Assembly (NCBI GenBank): GCA_020064725.1
Contig: JAGTWJ010000010.1
Location: 992,001-1,056,000, forward strand
Length of the DNA stretch: 64,000 nucleotides
Direction: 5' to 3'
DNA from: Drechslerella dactyloides
Lineage: Eukaryota; Ascomycota; Orbiliomycetes; Orbiliales; Orbiliaceae
Shown here: in pieces, positions 24,301 through 37,959 of the stretch
How positions within the stretch are numbered: position 1 is the stretch's first letter
Layout of the letters: each line of letters starts with the position of its first letter
The notes under the pieces: model-generated
Databases searched by the model: none
Seen by the model: the letters and a program-made list of their open reading frames with translations, nothing else
What the model was told of the DNA's origin: nothing
Translations under genes and position numbers: made by a program

Positions 24301-27300
24301 CGTCCACCTAGAAGGAATGCAATCATATATCCCGGCAGGCCTGATGTGAACGTTTTGATCGTTCCGCCTTCATGTGCTCTTCAACTGATTGCTGGCGCAG
24401 AAAAAACATGGCCTGCGCAACAAAAAGAAAATTGCAACAGTTCAACCTATCGTATGCGCCGATGTGGACCCCACGCACATTCCAGCCTGCAACCGATATC
24501 ACTAACCAGCGGCCCATGGTGCTGTCATGCCACCCCCAGACACTTGCGGGCAAGCTGCGGGTTAGTGAATACTGAATGTGAACCCAATGCTGTTGGATAT
24601 CCGAAGTCCATCTATTCGGAACTTTCTTGTCTGCCGGCATCCTTGGAATCGAAGCACACAGCTGATCGACAGCCAGTTCCATCAACCTGGTCAGATAGTT
24701 TAGTTTTTCCAACAATTGGCACCGGGACCCGCGCCAACCATTAATAACGTGCAGCTATGTCCGGCTATTCTCTTCGAACCTGTCTGCCCGGCTTTGCTGC
24801 CTGTTGTTGCATGTAAGTATACGAGCGAGCTACATTCTCTAGCCCACCAGCAACGGTGCATCCCACTGCAAAACTTATAATTAACCAGCCCGCTATGTAA
24901 AACTTTCCGTCCAGATCAAACCTTAGGTCACACAGCTGTTAACTCTACGACTGGCTTTGGTTACAGGCTCTTATTCGCTTGTGTATTTGTTTGTTTATTC
25001 CGCTGCGTCAGGATGATGACATTTGAGGCGGACGGCCTCCACCATGCGAGCCCAGCCAAGCCCAACCGCTCAAACAGGAACATCCTCAGCCGTGCGCCTA
25101 CATGGTGTTGCATGTCTGGAAAACCCCCAAGTCTCCCGTCAGCTTGCGCTCGGATTGCAGTCTATCTACCCTTCGCGTAATAGTCTGTAATGTACTCTTT
25201 GCTTCACAAATGGCGTCGTCCAGGTCTGTATACGAGACACCGCAAGCGAACGTGGCTGCATGCACTGCATCCTTAGCTTCTTACGTGACTTGATATATCC
25301 TGTACAAGTCTTCTGCCGGCAACAGCCTCGTTTCGAAACATAATGTGCACCCCAACGTGACTAATGTATTTGAGAAATATCGCTCAACCCACAGGCCAAC
25401 CTAACTGCAACCAATAACCGCTGCTGACCGCGAGGATCAAAGTTGCTTCGTATACTCCGTACCAAATAAGTTGCCTAGACACGCCAACGCATTGCTAACG
25501 TTATAAGTACGAATTGTCATGTAATCCCGATCAGTAGGCATCAACATACGTTGAGAGCCACTTGAGAGCCTGTCTACATGTAAGTGGAATTCAACCTCGT
25601 AACCAAAACAGAGATTCCCCATCCCTTCACAGCACAGTACGTACTTACTTATTCAATGCTCGGCTAATCCGCAGTCCGGTACGTACGTACCGAATCCACC
25701 GACCCAGGCTGCGCCCCTGCTCGGTACCTACCTACATTGCGTATATGCACGTACAACGGTGGATGGTATGTACATGCACGGTACATAGCCTGTAGACCAA
25801 GTTATTCTATATATCGTATTATGATGCTGCACGACCGAACGAACGCGCGTTCGAACATTCGATCGGCCTGGTAATCCGCACACCTTTGTCAGACGTTACA
25901 TGGTGCTCGAAGCGAGCCAAATTGTGGAGGCTTGTACTTTTCCTCCCGATACGTGGGCCGTTGCATTGGGGCTGAACGATTTTCGTCTACGAGCTGTGCA
26001 AACATGTACAAAAGTGTGTGTTTGTGCGTGGTGCTTGAACGAGCCCTTGTCTTTTTCGGAAGGTGATTTCCTTGAAGGGTTGGAAAATTCCAGTTTTAGC
26101 GGTGGTTATGTTCCCGCAGAGCTCTACTTGTACAGCATTGCAACTTTTTGCTGTCTGGCTGCTGATAGCTGCCGAGCTTGGGATAAAGCACCAACGGAGT
26201 GGGTGAGATTTTCTCCCGAACGGACGGCTGACGGACGGGCAGAGAGCGAGCGAAATGGCATTCGGCCGGGAGAAATGCAACATGCAGTCAAATAATCATG
26301 TATACGTAGACGTTACTGATATCGTGGAATTCGCATCCGGTGCATCCGTCCAACCAGAAGACGGTGGCTGTCGCAGTCATAACGTGCGCGGGCTAGCCTT
26401 GCATGCTTACAGATCTCGTATGTCTGTGTATGTCCGCATTTTGTCTCGCCTTGTCTATCATTAATAGTAGGATCCTTTGATTTCCTATCTTTCTGGGGGG
26501 TATTGGATGCAGTATCATGTTGCATGCTGGCCACATCCTGTATCAGTAAGTTGGTGAGCTGTCCCACAGGGGCCCCATGCATGCGAAGATTGGTCGAGGC
26601 GCGGGTTATTTGCACCTTATGACGCAACGCGGGGCCAAATGTCCGCGGGCAAGTCAGTGATTTGTGATATACTTGGTATGATGCGCCGAGGTGTCGATTG
26701 GCTTGACCGATGTGCTGCTCGAGAGTGAAGAGCGAGGGACAAGCAGGGCCTAGCGGGGCTCGGTACAGGCAGGTACCTGCCTAAGCTTGAGAGTTTCCGT
26801 TCTGGCATGCTTGCCCTTCTACATCGCGTGACTGCCCATCGAGACGTCCTGCAGATGTGGCTTTTGGAGAAAGTGGAAGCTACAAGACGGATGCCGTATC
26901 TGCAAGCGGTCGAATTGCGAGGTGGGGAGCTCACGTCAGTCCCCGTATATTTCGATAAATCACTGGTATTCATCGACACATTCGCACGTATGCATATAAT
27001 TGACCGTGCCTAGCCTTCATTGGCGCAGAGCGAATACATCAGTGTTTGCAGACCAATATATATGTCTTGTGGAACCGGAACCTCATGTCGCACGGGGTCT
27101 GATAGCAGCATTAGCTAGAATAAGATCAGTGTCATCTTTTTCTGGTTTTCGCAATAGCGAGATCATCAGAACCTACTCTAACCCTGTGTATCCTGCGATA
27201 GATAGTCTCAGGATTGGTCTCGAATGTTGTCTAGAGCTCCCTGCATGATTCATTAGACGTTCAGACACCCAGAGTTTGCGTAAAGTGACAGGATAACACT

Positions 27301-28960
27301 TGGAATGATCCTGGAGCTCTTGGTGAGCAAATTTCGTCATATGCATAGACAAGAGCTCGAGTAGCAGGGATAGACAGAACCGTACTTAGGGTGTTATATA
27401 CCTCTCGTGGGTAATTGCTGTATACGACGCTCAGGTTACACTGAGTGGATATAGTTCATCCTCGTCATAGCTCTGTGTAACCGTCTGGGTGTTGCAATTT
27501 ACAACACGCGCATGCGTTGTATTTTCTTGAGGCAATTCGACATGATAAATCGGTTGATAGCGGAAATGCGTGGGTTGCGAGACCAGTTAGCAGGCTGATA
27601 CGCTAATGCAGAACCACACGCCCCTGCGAAAAGTGAAATAAGATACAACTGTATATTATTGTTTGCTATGTGCTCGGATTCTGCACCGGATATCCGAGTT
27701 ACCTGCAAAGAAGGGTTTGCTTTACGAGACCACTCACATCTCGATCCTAGGATCAACTGCTTGCGGAATCAACACAACTTGTGCCTTGTGGTCATGACCT
27801 GGTTGGCAGTTATCACCACTATACTGCGACAATCTAAAAGAAATGGGGCATTTATTCATCTACACTTAGGTACTTCTAGCTTTCACATATTGAAAGAAAG
27901 CTAGGAAAGAATGCTTCTGTGTAAATTGTTGGATTTCAATGAGGGCGACGACTACTAGCCTCGCGGCCATTGTCGTATGTATGTACACTGGGTGCATCGT
28001 CTGTCACAGTGGTACTAGTTACGATCGGCCACGACTGCTCGGGACAGAGCTCGATCGTGTTGAAACTTCTCTGTTAATATTCTAGAGTTTCGCAGTGTAA
28101 CGTAAGTGTTACGTCGGTGTGTATAGAGAATCAAAGGCCCGACTGCACCATGATCATGGATTATAGCACGGCTCTGTATATAATATCAGCACACATTTTT
28201 AATATGAGATATCTTGGGCTGCGAGATTTCCACGAGTAAGTCAGAGCAATCTTCAGGCTTCATCTCAAGATCTTGTCTTTCTTGATCCGTCTTCACTAAG
28301 CCCGCTTTCTGCGGGTCTCGAGGTTTCAACACTATTGTCCTATGACATTAGATGACTGGTCATCCAACTTGAAGTCTCGGAGCAGGAGCAAACCACCATG
28401 CAGTCAATATTTTTGAGACAAGAGTGCGCAAATATCTTGTAAGAAGGATCAAGGTTGAGCGATCAGCTGCGCTCTTTCTCCCAAGACTGTGCCATGGGGC
28501 TGAGGTGCCAGGATTATAGGGCTGAAACCTCAAGCAAATCCCTGTTGATCCCACTTGCTGCATTCCGTCAAAATATCCCGATCAATGCTATCGGAAGCAG
28601 AGAGAATTTGTGGCTTCGTAATATTTTTGGTCGCAGTTGCCAGTAGGTTGTATATGGTGTCGTAGGATCGCTGTAGTGAATGTGTATTCCGTCTCAGGTG
28701 GTGGCCACTCGTTCAATATACACCCGAGTACCCACCTCTACTGTCATGCTGCGATTATATTAAATGTAAATCTAGACGTCACCAGGGCCGCCTGTGCGAT
28801 CGCAATAATATGTGCAGATGCAGATGCATAAATGTCTATGTATTGACTGCCCATCAATAGTATTGAGAAAGTCCAATATCCTGCACTACTTAGTCAGCTT
28901 GCGTCGATTCCTTCTATGAAATCGCTAGATATGCTAGAGTGTTAGTTTGCTAGGCCGTAT

Positions 28961-29063
28961 TTGTCTCGCAAGCCAGACGCCTTCCTTTGGCTGCGAAGGG
29001 CCGTATACGCGTAGGTTTAAGGCATCAGTTTTCCAAAAGGACGGCTGTCTGGTTTACGAGACA
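28961..29063. mobile_element. Small inverted-repeat element (MITE-like)
   Basis: The left end TTGTCTCGCAAGCCAGACGC (28961-28980) pairs with the right end near 29033-29064, whose reverse complement starts TTGTCTCGTAAACCAGAC. The inverted repeat extends about 31 bp with few mismatches. The 9-bp direct repeat AGGCCGTAT flanks it (28952-28960 and 29064-29072), the size expected for Mutator-like or similar transposons. It is too short to code for anything, so it would be non-autonomous. The right flank is complicated by a 35-bp direct repeat shared with the interior. Confidence 0.55.
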
Positions 29064-29099
29064 AGGCCGTATACGCGTAGGTTTAAGGCATCAGTTTTC
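28999..29099. repeat. Exact 35-bp direct repeat pair
   Basis: The 35-bp unit beginning GGCCGTATACGCGTAGG and ending GGCATCAGTTTTC occurs at 28999-29033, inside the inverted-repeat element, and at 29065-29099 immediately outside its right end. The two copies are identical and offset by 66 bp. A related 12-mer (GTTTAAGGCATC) recurs inverted at about 29492-29503. Confidence 0.8.
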
Positions 29100-32000
29100 A
29101 ATGATAACTATATTGATTAGGTAACATTGTTCGATCAACCTAGACCCAAAGCTTCATGGACCTGGACGATCTAGTTTATGACCGTACCAGCTGCTTCCGG
29201 GCCCGATTTCGCCGTCGATATCTCAACTAAAAATAGCGTATACTCGTATGGTATTACATCACGCAAGGTAATATCTAGCCCCCGGATATGCCTATGCCTG
29301 TGACTGATTGATCAGGTCTTGCATTCTCATAACGGGCAGCCTGTATTGAATCAGATCCGAGCCACATTCCTTTCTAGAGCCATTCGCCATTCCTTTTGAG
29401 AATACATTCAGGACCTCATCCGGCTAGGCTAGCTGTAGTGATTATTTTATGTCGTCGCGCCGGCTAAACATGCCGGCTCGGGGTCGCCGTAGATGCCTTA
29501 AACACGCATCGCGTACATATAAGTAACTGAAAGTTTATAAGCCGTAGTCAGCAACCTGGAATGAAGCAGAACTCGCAGGGTCCAATGGATTGGGGCAAGT
29601 GCACGCTGCTGACTACTCAGCCGTTTCGTCTATCCTTGCATGCTGTGTTCTTGCAGGGATATGCTGTCCATGAGCTGACCTTGAAAAACAAACTGGGTAT
29701 TCGCAACCAGGCCATCGCATCGGCGCAGCTTCGCATTACGCGGATTTCACTTTGGGTTCGCGATCTCGAGAAATAATTAATCATCGATAACGTTGTAAAT
29801 TTTCTAAATATAGTATACACTCAAAATCGCCTTTACTTTTGATTGAACGCATCCTCCTGTCGCGTGCAGTGTTGACTTTCGGTTATGAGCGTATTATGGT
29901 TGTGTGTGCCTGCTGAACAGCCTCGGAGTGTACGCAAGGCGATGTTGTGCCGTGTTGGCAGGCAAACACCCGCACCAAGGCTGGAGCTTAGCTTCGCGAA
30001 TTCGTCGACAACCTGAAACACCGAGTCCGTGCATGCATCAGCATGGGGAATATTGCCTTTCTTGAGTGTGGCACTTTGCCTTACATGTGTTATTATTCAA
30101 AATACTAAACAGAGTATACGTGTGCGAATGCGTATACGTCGTATTGTCATTATAATTATCATCAAGGTAAGTTGTCACTACCTTGCGAAGCTGCATGCAG
30201 GCAAAGCGGAAGGTTGGCGATACGTTACGTTACTTCGCTTGAACTTCAAGATCCACCATGAATAAGGCAACAAGCTAAGGCGGACATGAGCATCTATCGA
30301 GAGTCCGAATCTGCGCCGTGGAGGCGATTCGAGACGAGTTGAATTCAGTAGATCCTTGCGAAATTCTCACAAGTACCCTCCATCGAAAGGTACATCGTGT
30401 AAAGATGCCCGGCCTATGCTTTTGCCCCAGACTCCCGGGCCTTCAAGTCTCGCTTAATCTTGGGGGATCTGCAGGTGTCCGCACGACTGCAGGGCATATG
30501 GCCAAAATGGCAAACTACGAGGCCCAATCATGGGCAACCGCACACGACGTCGACGACAACAAAGGCGACACATTTGCCCTTTCCGGCTGCATATCGCAAG
30601 GTCGGAACATCAGTTGATCCAATTTTGTCTATCGATCTATCGCTCGATAAATGCCTGTATTTTATGTAGTGACAAGGCTGTCACTTGTCGATTTGTTCAA
30701 AATCAGCCTCGTTACGCGCTCAAGGTTGAATGAGTGGATGCATTCGGATAGATACCGGCATAAATATTGGTACCGATATATCACCTAAATTCCTAAATAT
30801 TGCGCGTGCCAATATCATCAGCTTCACGAATGATCTAGAACGGTAAGCTAATCAGCCCAGGCAGCATCCTGCAATCAAAAAACCGGAATTTGGCAAAGCT
30901 TAAACAGGCATTTGAATAGGATCGATCCTAAATCTGCTATCACTACGCCACTTCAAGCTTCGTAACCAAGAGCTCCTCCGGTATAGCCCGTCCGCGTACG
31001 GCACAAGAACCCTGTATAGCTGAATATCCGTAGTTGCAGCGATTGACGGAGGGGCCGAAGACGACATTGACCTATAGCACCGCGGAGATTCATGATATCT
31101 AAAAATAACAACACTAGATGATATAGCTGTACCTGCGCAGCTACGTACGTGCATACCGGGCATCAATTGCAACGTCGCGTGCAGATATCGAGAGTTGTGA
31201 ACAACGTGCCATGCAACACTTCGACGCGAGGTCGAAGTGCGGCCCGTTGATGCATGCGACATGTTCATGCACGACCGAAAGCTTTCACTCTGGCTTCGAG
31301 GCTAAGCTTTCACATGTTGATATTGGTATCCGTGCATAGCTATTGCCTCTAGGCAGTCCTCTGCGCTTTTTTTAGGTTCTATCCTGTCAATCCACAGGTC
31401 AAAATATGTGAAAGGCTGCGTAGTCGATGCCTGAAATTTCTAGCCACGCCACTAGATTATATCAATTGTAAGGCTGATAATGCGAACTTAGCACCAAGAC
31501 CGCGGGTGGACTCCTACGAAACCACTTGCATACGGCCTCCCTGTCGTTGATTGGCGAGTCAGATGAATCAATTGCGCATGTGAAGTTGTAAAGTTCGCAT
31601 AACAAACTATTCATCCAATAGGTCCACAATTAGCTACTTTGCTACCTGGTCGGGCATCTGCACGCTCCATGCTGTGCCTCCTTTGTTGTAATATGTTCTC
31701 AGAGCTTTCACAACTTCATCCCACCGGTAGTTGCACAGGCCCGTCAATAGGAGTGCACCCATGCACGAAGTTGAATTATAGTCACAGGACGGCAGAATGG
31801 CTGCTGTGCCGCCTTGTGGTTTTCTAGAACCTTGTCTGCGCCGCAGAAATACTGCAACGTGAGCAACTACCCGCTGCGAGCATTGCATTTGGATCCTACC
31901 AGCAATGTTATCGGTAGAGCGATAACCGGGTCAATTGGTTTGATAGAGGCTGCAAAAGGCATCATTAATGACGTGTCGTGTGCATGACAGTTACATGCAC

Positions 32001-34563
32001 GCGCCAGCTTGAAAGGAATGCATGCGTATGCATGTGGAAATACAAGCTATTGCAACCGGACTGACTAGAGCTCATATATTCGAAACCGGCTGGGCGATTG
32101 AGAAACACGCCCGGCTCGCCAATCATACCACCGAATTTCCTAGACATGATCCAGATTCACGATCGGCTGTTTGCCTCGCGTATTCCAACATTCAAATTCG
32201 GATGCGTGGCGTGTAACCGTGCCACAGCCAGACAGCTGAGCCTGCCTTGTCCTGAGACTGGAGCCTGTCATCCACCACAAAGGATTGTTACCGCTAATCT
32301 GGAAAATATTCCATCAGCGGATAGGAAGCTTCAATCCTACGGGCATAAAGCAAGTCGCTTCCGTGACGTTGTGTTTCAAAAGCTGCGGTAACGAACTTTG
32401 TTATCCAATCAGACTCTATCATTCTTCGGCACATTCAAGATGTCCAGAAGACTGACCGCCAATAAGAGCACCGAGCGTCAGGTTACCACAACGGATCCTT
32501 CCGCGAGGCTTCCCTCCATGCCTTGCACGGACGTCACGCACAGTCCAGTGCCCTAATGCACATGCATTTCTACACCTAAATCTCACCACAACGTCATAGT
32601 TATATTTCTTTACTTATTCATTCCGGTCAAAGTATTCTATAGTTAGAATGAGTTTGCAATATACAGTTTCGGATATTGATGTCTGACTGAAATTGGTTCG
32701 CTCCCGTAACGCCGTTCCTGATAGCATACTCTCGGGCACGTATGAACTAGAGTCTGATAGAATTACGCGCTCAAGTCAGGCAGAATCCAGAGACGCAGCA
32801 AGGGCAGACAATCTTGCTAATGGATCCGATCCCATCTTCAGATCTTACGTGATTTGTTTTCATAGCACAAGCATCCAACTTACAACATGAGCCGCGTTGT
32901 CCGTGTTATTTCCTAACAAAGCTAGACAGAGTCATCTAAATGGACAAACATCTTTGCCTCCAAACAACTTAGAAGTTACACAAGCCGTAGACACCCGGGT
33001 CACGGTATCATGGAAAACTGCGCATAAGACGATAACGTGCCATAGCTGATGCTACCACCCTGTAATCGATCTTTTTGAACAGCCGTGGCTAACCACTCAA
33101 AGGCGCATGATATCACACATGCTTGCTCAAGTGGTACTCGTCTCGAGACCATGAATCCAACTGCTCATCATCACCGTTTTCGTGAAGGCACGTCCACATC
33201 CGTGCCGTCTGGCCCCTGTTTGCAAGTCCCGCTGAGCGAGACATCACAAATTCGGTCCCGTCCATCCCATCCCTCCCGTCAGATCTCCCTCCCAGCCGCG
33301 CCGTCTCAGCGGTAGATCTAACTGGCAGAACCCATCCGCCAGGACTCCCTAGCGAATCACGATCCGTACACATCGTGCACGGTCGTGTAACCGGCGACCA
33401 GCGACCACAAGACCGTCCTGCGAATCCCGGTACCTTCGCTCTGATCGCATCAGCCAAGTGAGTTTCCATTTCATATCCTGTAATCTCTCATACAAACGTC
33501 GCATAGGGCGATATTATCGTCGAGATAATATCATATACACGGTCAACTAATATGCCGCGCTGCATACATCCCCCTGCCATGCCATGCATCCATGCCCGCC
33601 TGCATTCCTGGCTGGATCATGCGGTTTGTATTTTTCCGCCAGGCCAGATGTCTCACGTCCATCGATATCTAATGGTGGCGTCCCACACCATGCAGGACGG
33701 GACGCGCACGCGCAGGAACGAGAACTACAGGCCGCAATTTACGTACTTTTCCATCCTAGCTTGATCACAAATATGGTCGCCTGACGCCCCCCTTCGTGCC
33801 CGGCGACCAGGAACATCGACATCGTGCAGCCAGCCGCGCGCCGTTCTTTCATCCAGTCATTCACTCTCGCAACTCACTCATCCACACCCACGCACTGACG
33901 CTTGCATGAACGCACTCATTCACCTTCCTAAATGACCTCTCTACCACACCACCAACGTCTTCAGCCCCTGTATCTACATACACGCTTGTCGACGAATAGC
34001 TCTCAACTTTTGCGTTTGCATTTGCATTTTCGGTGTTGCTACCTACTATAGTTTATTATGTATAATATAACGTGTAATTCTTAGCAGTCTAAGGGCACTG
34101 GGTACCTGAGAGGTGGATCTCCACTCTCCAGCCTCCACGTCTATGCGCATCCTAGCCCAACATATGTATCACATGTGCGTAAAACTTTCCGAAAAATGTT
34201 AAAAATATCCCAAAACCAAAAGCCAAAAATACCGCAAGCACCCGCTTTGTATCCATCTGCCCCGGTGATCTCGAGGCCACCAGTGCATCTTTCCATTCCG
34301 CTGTCTATCAAACGCGAAAGGCCAAACCGATCAGTCTCAAACCGAGAAAGGGAAGACCGGCAGGGCTATCCTGCGACCCGTGCCGTCCTGCAGGACGTCA
34401 GCCGGGGCAAACACCGAGTCATATAGTGATCGATCCTGATCCCCTCACACAAGTCGGGCGAGGTACCAACATGTACCATCCAGACGAACAAGCCGACCAA
34501 AGACCTTTTCTCTCTCCAGCGCAGATCAGAGAGCGCCTAGACTCAGATATGGTGTTCTGTGCG

Positions 34564-37368
34564 TTACGCCTTCACTGTCCTATGGATGAAGGGATGCTTC
34601 AGCGCCTCTAGCGGCGTTATCCGTTTCTCAGGGTTGAGTTGCAGACAACGGTCTAGCAAATCAATGAAGAGGTTGAGCTCCTTGATTTCCGCGTCCTTCA
34701 TGCCGCTAGTCGACGCCAGCAGTCGCGGCTTCAGCTCTCTCGTCGGTTTCGTAAAGTTGATGACCCGTACGACGTCCTAATGGGAAAACAACCTCGTCAG
34801 CGTACTTCCTCACAGCAATATCCTACGGCAAAGTTTCAATTTGGTCAGAAGCAAAACGTGGACACACCTTGTTCGTCAACTTGTCCTTCTCCACGCTGCG
34901 GAAGTTCAGCATCTCGTCAAAGTGCATCGGGGTGAACTGCCCCTTCTTGAGCATTTTCTGGCTGAACTTCCCACGGCATTCCATCATGCTCTTCAGCATC
35001 TGATTGTTCGTGCGGCCTGTAAAGAGGATCTTGCCCGTGTACAACTCGTACAGCGTGCATCCTACTGACCACATATCCATCGCAAAGTCGTACGGCATCC
35101 CCAAGATGACCTCAGGCGCGCGGTAGAATCGACTGACGAGATACGGCGTGATCTCGTTTTCTGAGGCGTCCGAGGCGGACCCCAAGTCGCAGATCTTCAA
35201 AATGTTCCGCGAGTCGTTAACGAGAATATTGTCCGGCTTGATGTCTGCGTGAAGAATATTGCACTTCTTGAGAAGCGTGAGACCCAGGAAGAGTTGCTGG
35301 GCGTAGGTCCTCACAGCTCGCAGGTTGATACCGACGTCTCGGCCAAACTTCTTGAGCACTTCACGCAGATTGATGTTCAGATTCTCGAAGACGAGGCACA
35401 AGTGTCCCTTGTGGTCGAACGACCGCTCCAAGCGGACGCAATGCTTGCGGTCATCGGGGTCGTTAGCAGCAAGCTTTTTCAGGATGTCCATCTCCTTCTG
35501 CCCTGCTTTGCGCCTGCGAGTAGCCAAAAGTTAGCATGGACTCCTCAAGATACGCCTGGTCTCTGCAATGGCGATACTTACATTGTTTCATTGTTGCGGA
35601 TAATCTTGATGGCAACGAGCTTCTTGGTCTCGGTATCCAGGGCGCGCACCACACCTGAGAACATTCCCTTGCCGAGATTGGCTTGCACGTGGTAGCGGCC
35701 ATCGATCAGCTCACCGAGAATAACGCGGTAGTACCCCTCGAAGTCATCCCAATCGTCAAGCATGTTGAAATCCATCGGCTTAGCTTGCGCAAGGACGGCG
35801 CCGGGGTCCGTTAACCTGACAGCTTTCGCTCTCGTGGGCGCCGGAGCAAACATGTCATCATCGTCTCCTTCTGCAAACATGTCGAACTCGTCCACCTCTT
35901 TGGCCGGCTCTTGTACTTCCTCCTGCTCGGGTTTCTCGGGCATGAGGATGTCGTGTGTGATCTTTACTTCATCGTATGCTGCGGAAGGGACTTCGTTTTC
36001 CTGATGATAGCGCTTATCCTTCATACGGTCATCCATCATGTCCTGTGTGGGATCGTAATCTGCAGCAGATGGGTCATCCTCGCCTTGTGCTTTACTTTCA
36101 GCGGGAGCCGAGCCCTCAGAGGCAGTCTCCCCCTTTTCAATCGAGAACTCTGCTGGCGAATCTTCCCGTGATATATCGCCAACTTGTGGAGAGCCTGAGC
36201 GATCACCCATTAGCACCGGGACAGCTGAATTGGCGTTTGAGATAGCTTTACCTGGTGTGAGAGGGGTCCCCTCCGCCGGAGTAGGGGTGGTTGCAGTTGG
36301 AGTATTGAGCGCCAGGGCAGATACGAGAAGAGGTGTAGCTTGACCTTTGTATTTAGCTTTTATCGCCTCGCGGCGCCTCCTGCGTTCTTCGAGCATCGCG
36401 GCTTCGTCAAGTGGTTGCTTTGTTTCCGCCATATCAACGTCTTCCGTCTCTTTAGCGACCTCCTTGGGCGACTCACTGCGCGCGCTCCCGACATCAGCAT
36501 CTGGCGGCGTCTCACGACCTCGACCGAAGGAAACGGACCTTCTATCTGCACCTGGAGCCGGCCTGTGTAGCTTTCGATTGGTAGCTCCCGAGGAATTGGA
36601 GGATGCAGTAGCACCAGCCGCAGGGGACCGTTGTCTCCCCGAAGAAGCAGTGGTACCTTCTCGTCTTCTAGTTTCAGCGTCATGTCTCGGCAACGATTGA
36701 GATTTCACAGCAGAAGAAGAGTATGAAGCGCTCCTTCTGTCTCTTTCGCTCACTGGATGATTTCTACCGCTGTCCCTGCTGTCCCTGCTGTCCCTGTCGT
36801 CCCGCTCTCTCCCTCTGTCTCGTCGGTCGTCATATCGCCCGCTTCGGCCATCGTAGTATGACCGTCGGTCGTACCGGTAGTCGTCATGGTAGCTTCGGCG
36901 CGGTTCACGCGTTGGGGACCGCGATCGGGATCGGGTGCGTGACCTGCTGCGTGTTCTCGCCCGCTTCGCGATGGGGGATAGCTTCTGGGATTCTCGGACG
37001 GCGTAGACGCGGGGTGGGACTTCCGTGGGCCGTGCGTAGTCCGGCTGGGTATCCATTGTATCGATATCGGCGTAGGAGATGCGCTGCCGGCCCATCAGGG
37101 GGTTAGTTGTGGAAGCTTTCGTCGCTTTTCGAGGGTCGGATCCAGTAGCTGCTGAGTGGCCGCTTCGGTCGCTGCTCCTTGGGCGTTTTCGGGAGCCGTT
37201 CGTATCAGAGTCGTCGGAGTATTTCCCGGTCTCGGAGTGACGAAGTTTACTATTTTGTCGGTCAACGCGAGTGTCATCAACGGAAGGCAACGAGTGTGGT
37301 GCCTTCTCTACTTTATCTGTATCGTCGGAGTGCCTTGCACTGCCGGCCGGTGGTTCTGGCGTCGCCAT
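34564..37368 (-). CDS. prp4: Prp4-family pre-mRNA splicing protein kinase
   Basis: An 881-aa nuclear kinase from three exons: 37368-35582, 35513-34868 and 34776-34564. The first intron (68 bp) is canonical. The second (91 bp) has donor GTGTGT, a GCTGAC branch site and acceptor ATTAG; removing it joins TNK to DVVRVINFTKPTRELK as in other Prp4 kinases. The N-terminal half is charged and rich in Arg-Ser (about 130-260). The kinase domain has the glycine loop GKGMFSG (566-572), K588, HADIKPDN (684-691), DLG (705-707) and APE (728-730). HAD in place of HRD and DLG in place of DFG are typical of this family. Prp4 phosphorylates spliceosomal proteins during activation of the tri-snRNP-containing complex. 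It is divergent from TMA7, 591 bp apart. In-frame reading through the last intron gives a spurious shorter C-terminus. Confidence 0.93.
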
Positions 37369-37959
37369 CTTGATCCTCTTTTCGCTCTTTCGTAGTTCGG
37401 AAGAGCTCCAAGGGCAAGGATAAACGACGGGTAGAGAGGCACTCGGCTGCTTTGCTACAGGGCTGCTCGGTATGTAAGGGCCGGTCAGAGCGGGATGACG
37501 GTCGAGTCTTGCTCTGGAAGTTTAAGTAGGCGGCGGCGAAAGCAATTTGTGTGTTAGCCAAATGCACTCCTGAGATGTGTGTAGAATGATCAGGGTGGCT
37601 TGATAGCGGCAAATCCCTACCAGCGGAAAGCACGTAGACTTGACCCGGGCAGGAATGCAGTAGAAGGGCCTGCCGGCGCGTTCTATCTATCGATGGAGGT
37701 AGACAAAATGGTAAGGAAGATAACGGGGCACGGGACGTCGGAGAATGGACGGTCGTGGCGGCTGATGTGATGTCGTCGATGGATTGACGTTGGGCCAGGA
37801 GGAAGGTGATGACTGTTTCGAGCTTTGAGTTCGGAGTCTTGGCACGCGGCTTTATCAGCTGTGCAAGCGCCGTGACAACCTCATTCAAACTCTTCCCGCC
37901 GCCACACCCGCCGCAGAGCAAAGACAGCTGCACTTTAGAGACGCATCAACATACGCATA

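Larger units (their letters stand above)
17312..34563. other. 17-kb gene-poor region, no recognised gene
   Basis: The first kilobase is AT-rich and is likely 3' flank of the kinase gene. Beyond it I find only short, overlapping frames (the longest about 200 codons) with no domain, motif or convincing secretion signal. Visible structure is limited to a poly-A run (18287-18312), isolated TATA-like words (for example 20328-20336), and the inverted-repeat element near 28952-29099 with a related 12-mer near 29492. Whether it holds orphan genes or non-coding transcripts cannot be judged from sequence alone. Confidence 0.45.

Noticed and set aside
24276..24310. TGGCTGAGCGGAGGGG resembling the 5' part of a leucine tRNA
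   Set aside because: No matching acceptor stem, anticodon arm or B box could be aligned downstream.
30029..30265. 78-codon frame with a signal-peptide-like start
   Set aside because: The mature part is a run of Ile and Arg from AT-rich repeats, with no conserved feature; not enough to call a gene.
32992..33003. CACCCGGGTCAC resembling the transposon terminus
   Set aside because: Similarity stops after 12 bases with one mismatch; no second end or interior sequence follows, so a relic cannot be supported.
34777..34820. Acceptor at GCCGTAG giving an extra DIAVRKYADE exon in Prp4
   Set aside because: It would require a 16-bp intron to rejoin the conserved DVVRVINFTKPT sequence; the GCTGAC within it works better as a branch site.
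34823..34867. Prp4 C-terminus read through the last intron
   Set aside because: Gives VCPRFASDQIETLP and a stop, dropping the conserved end of the kinase domain; splicing to 34776 restores it in frame.
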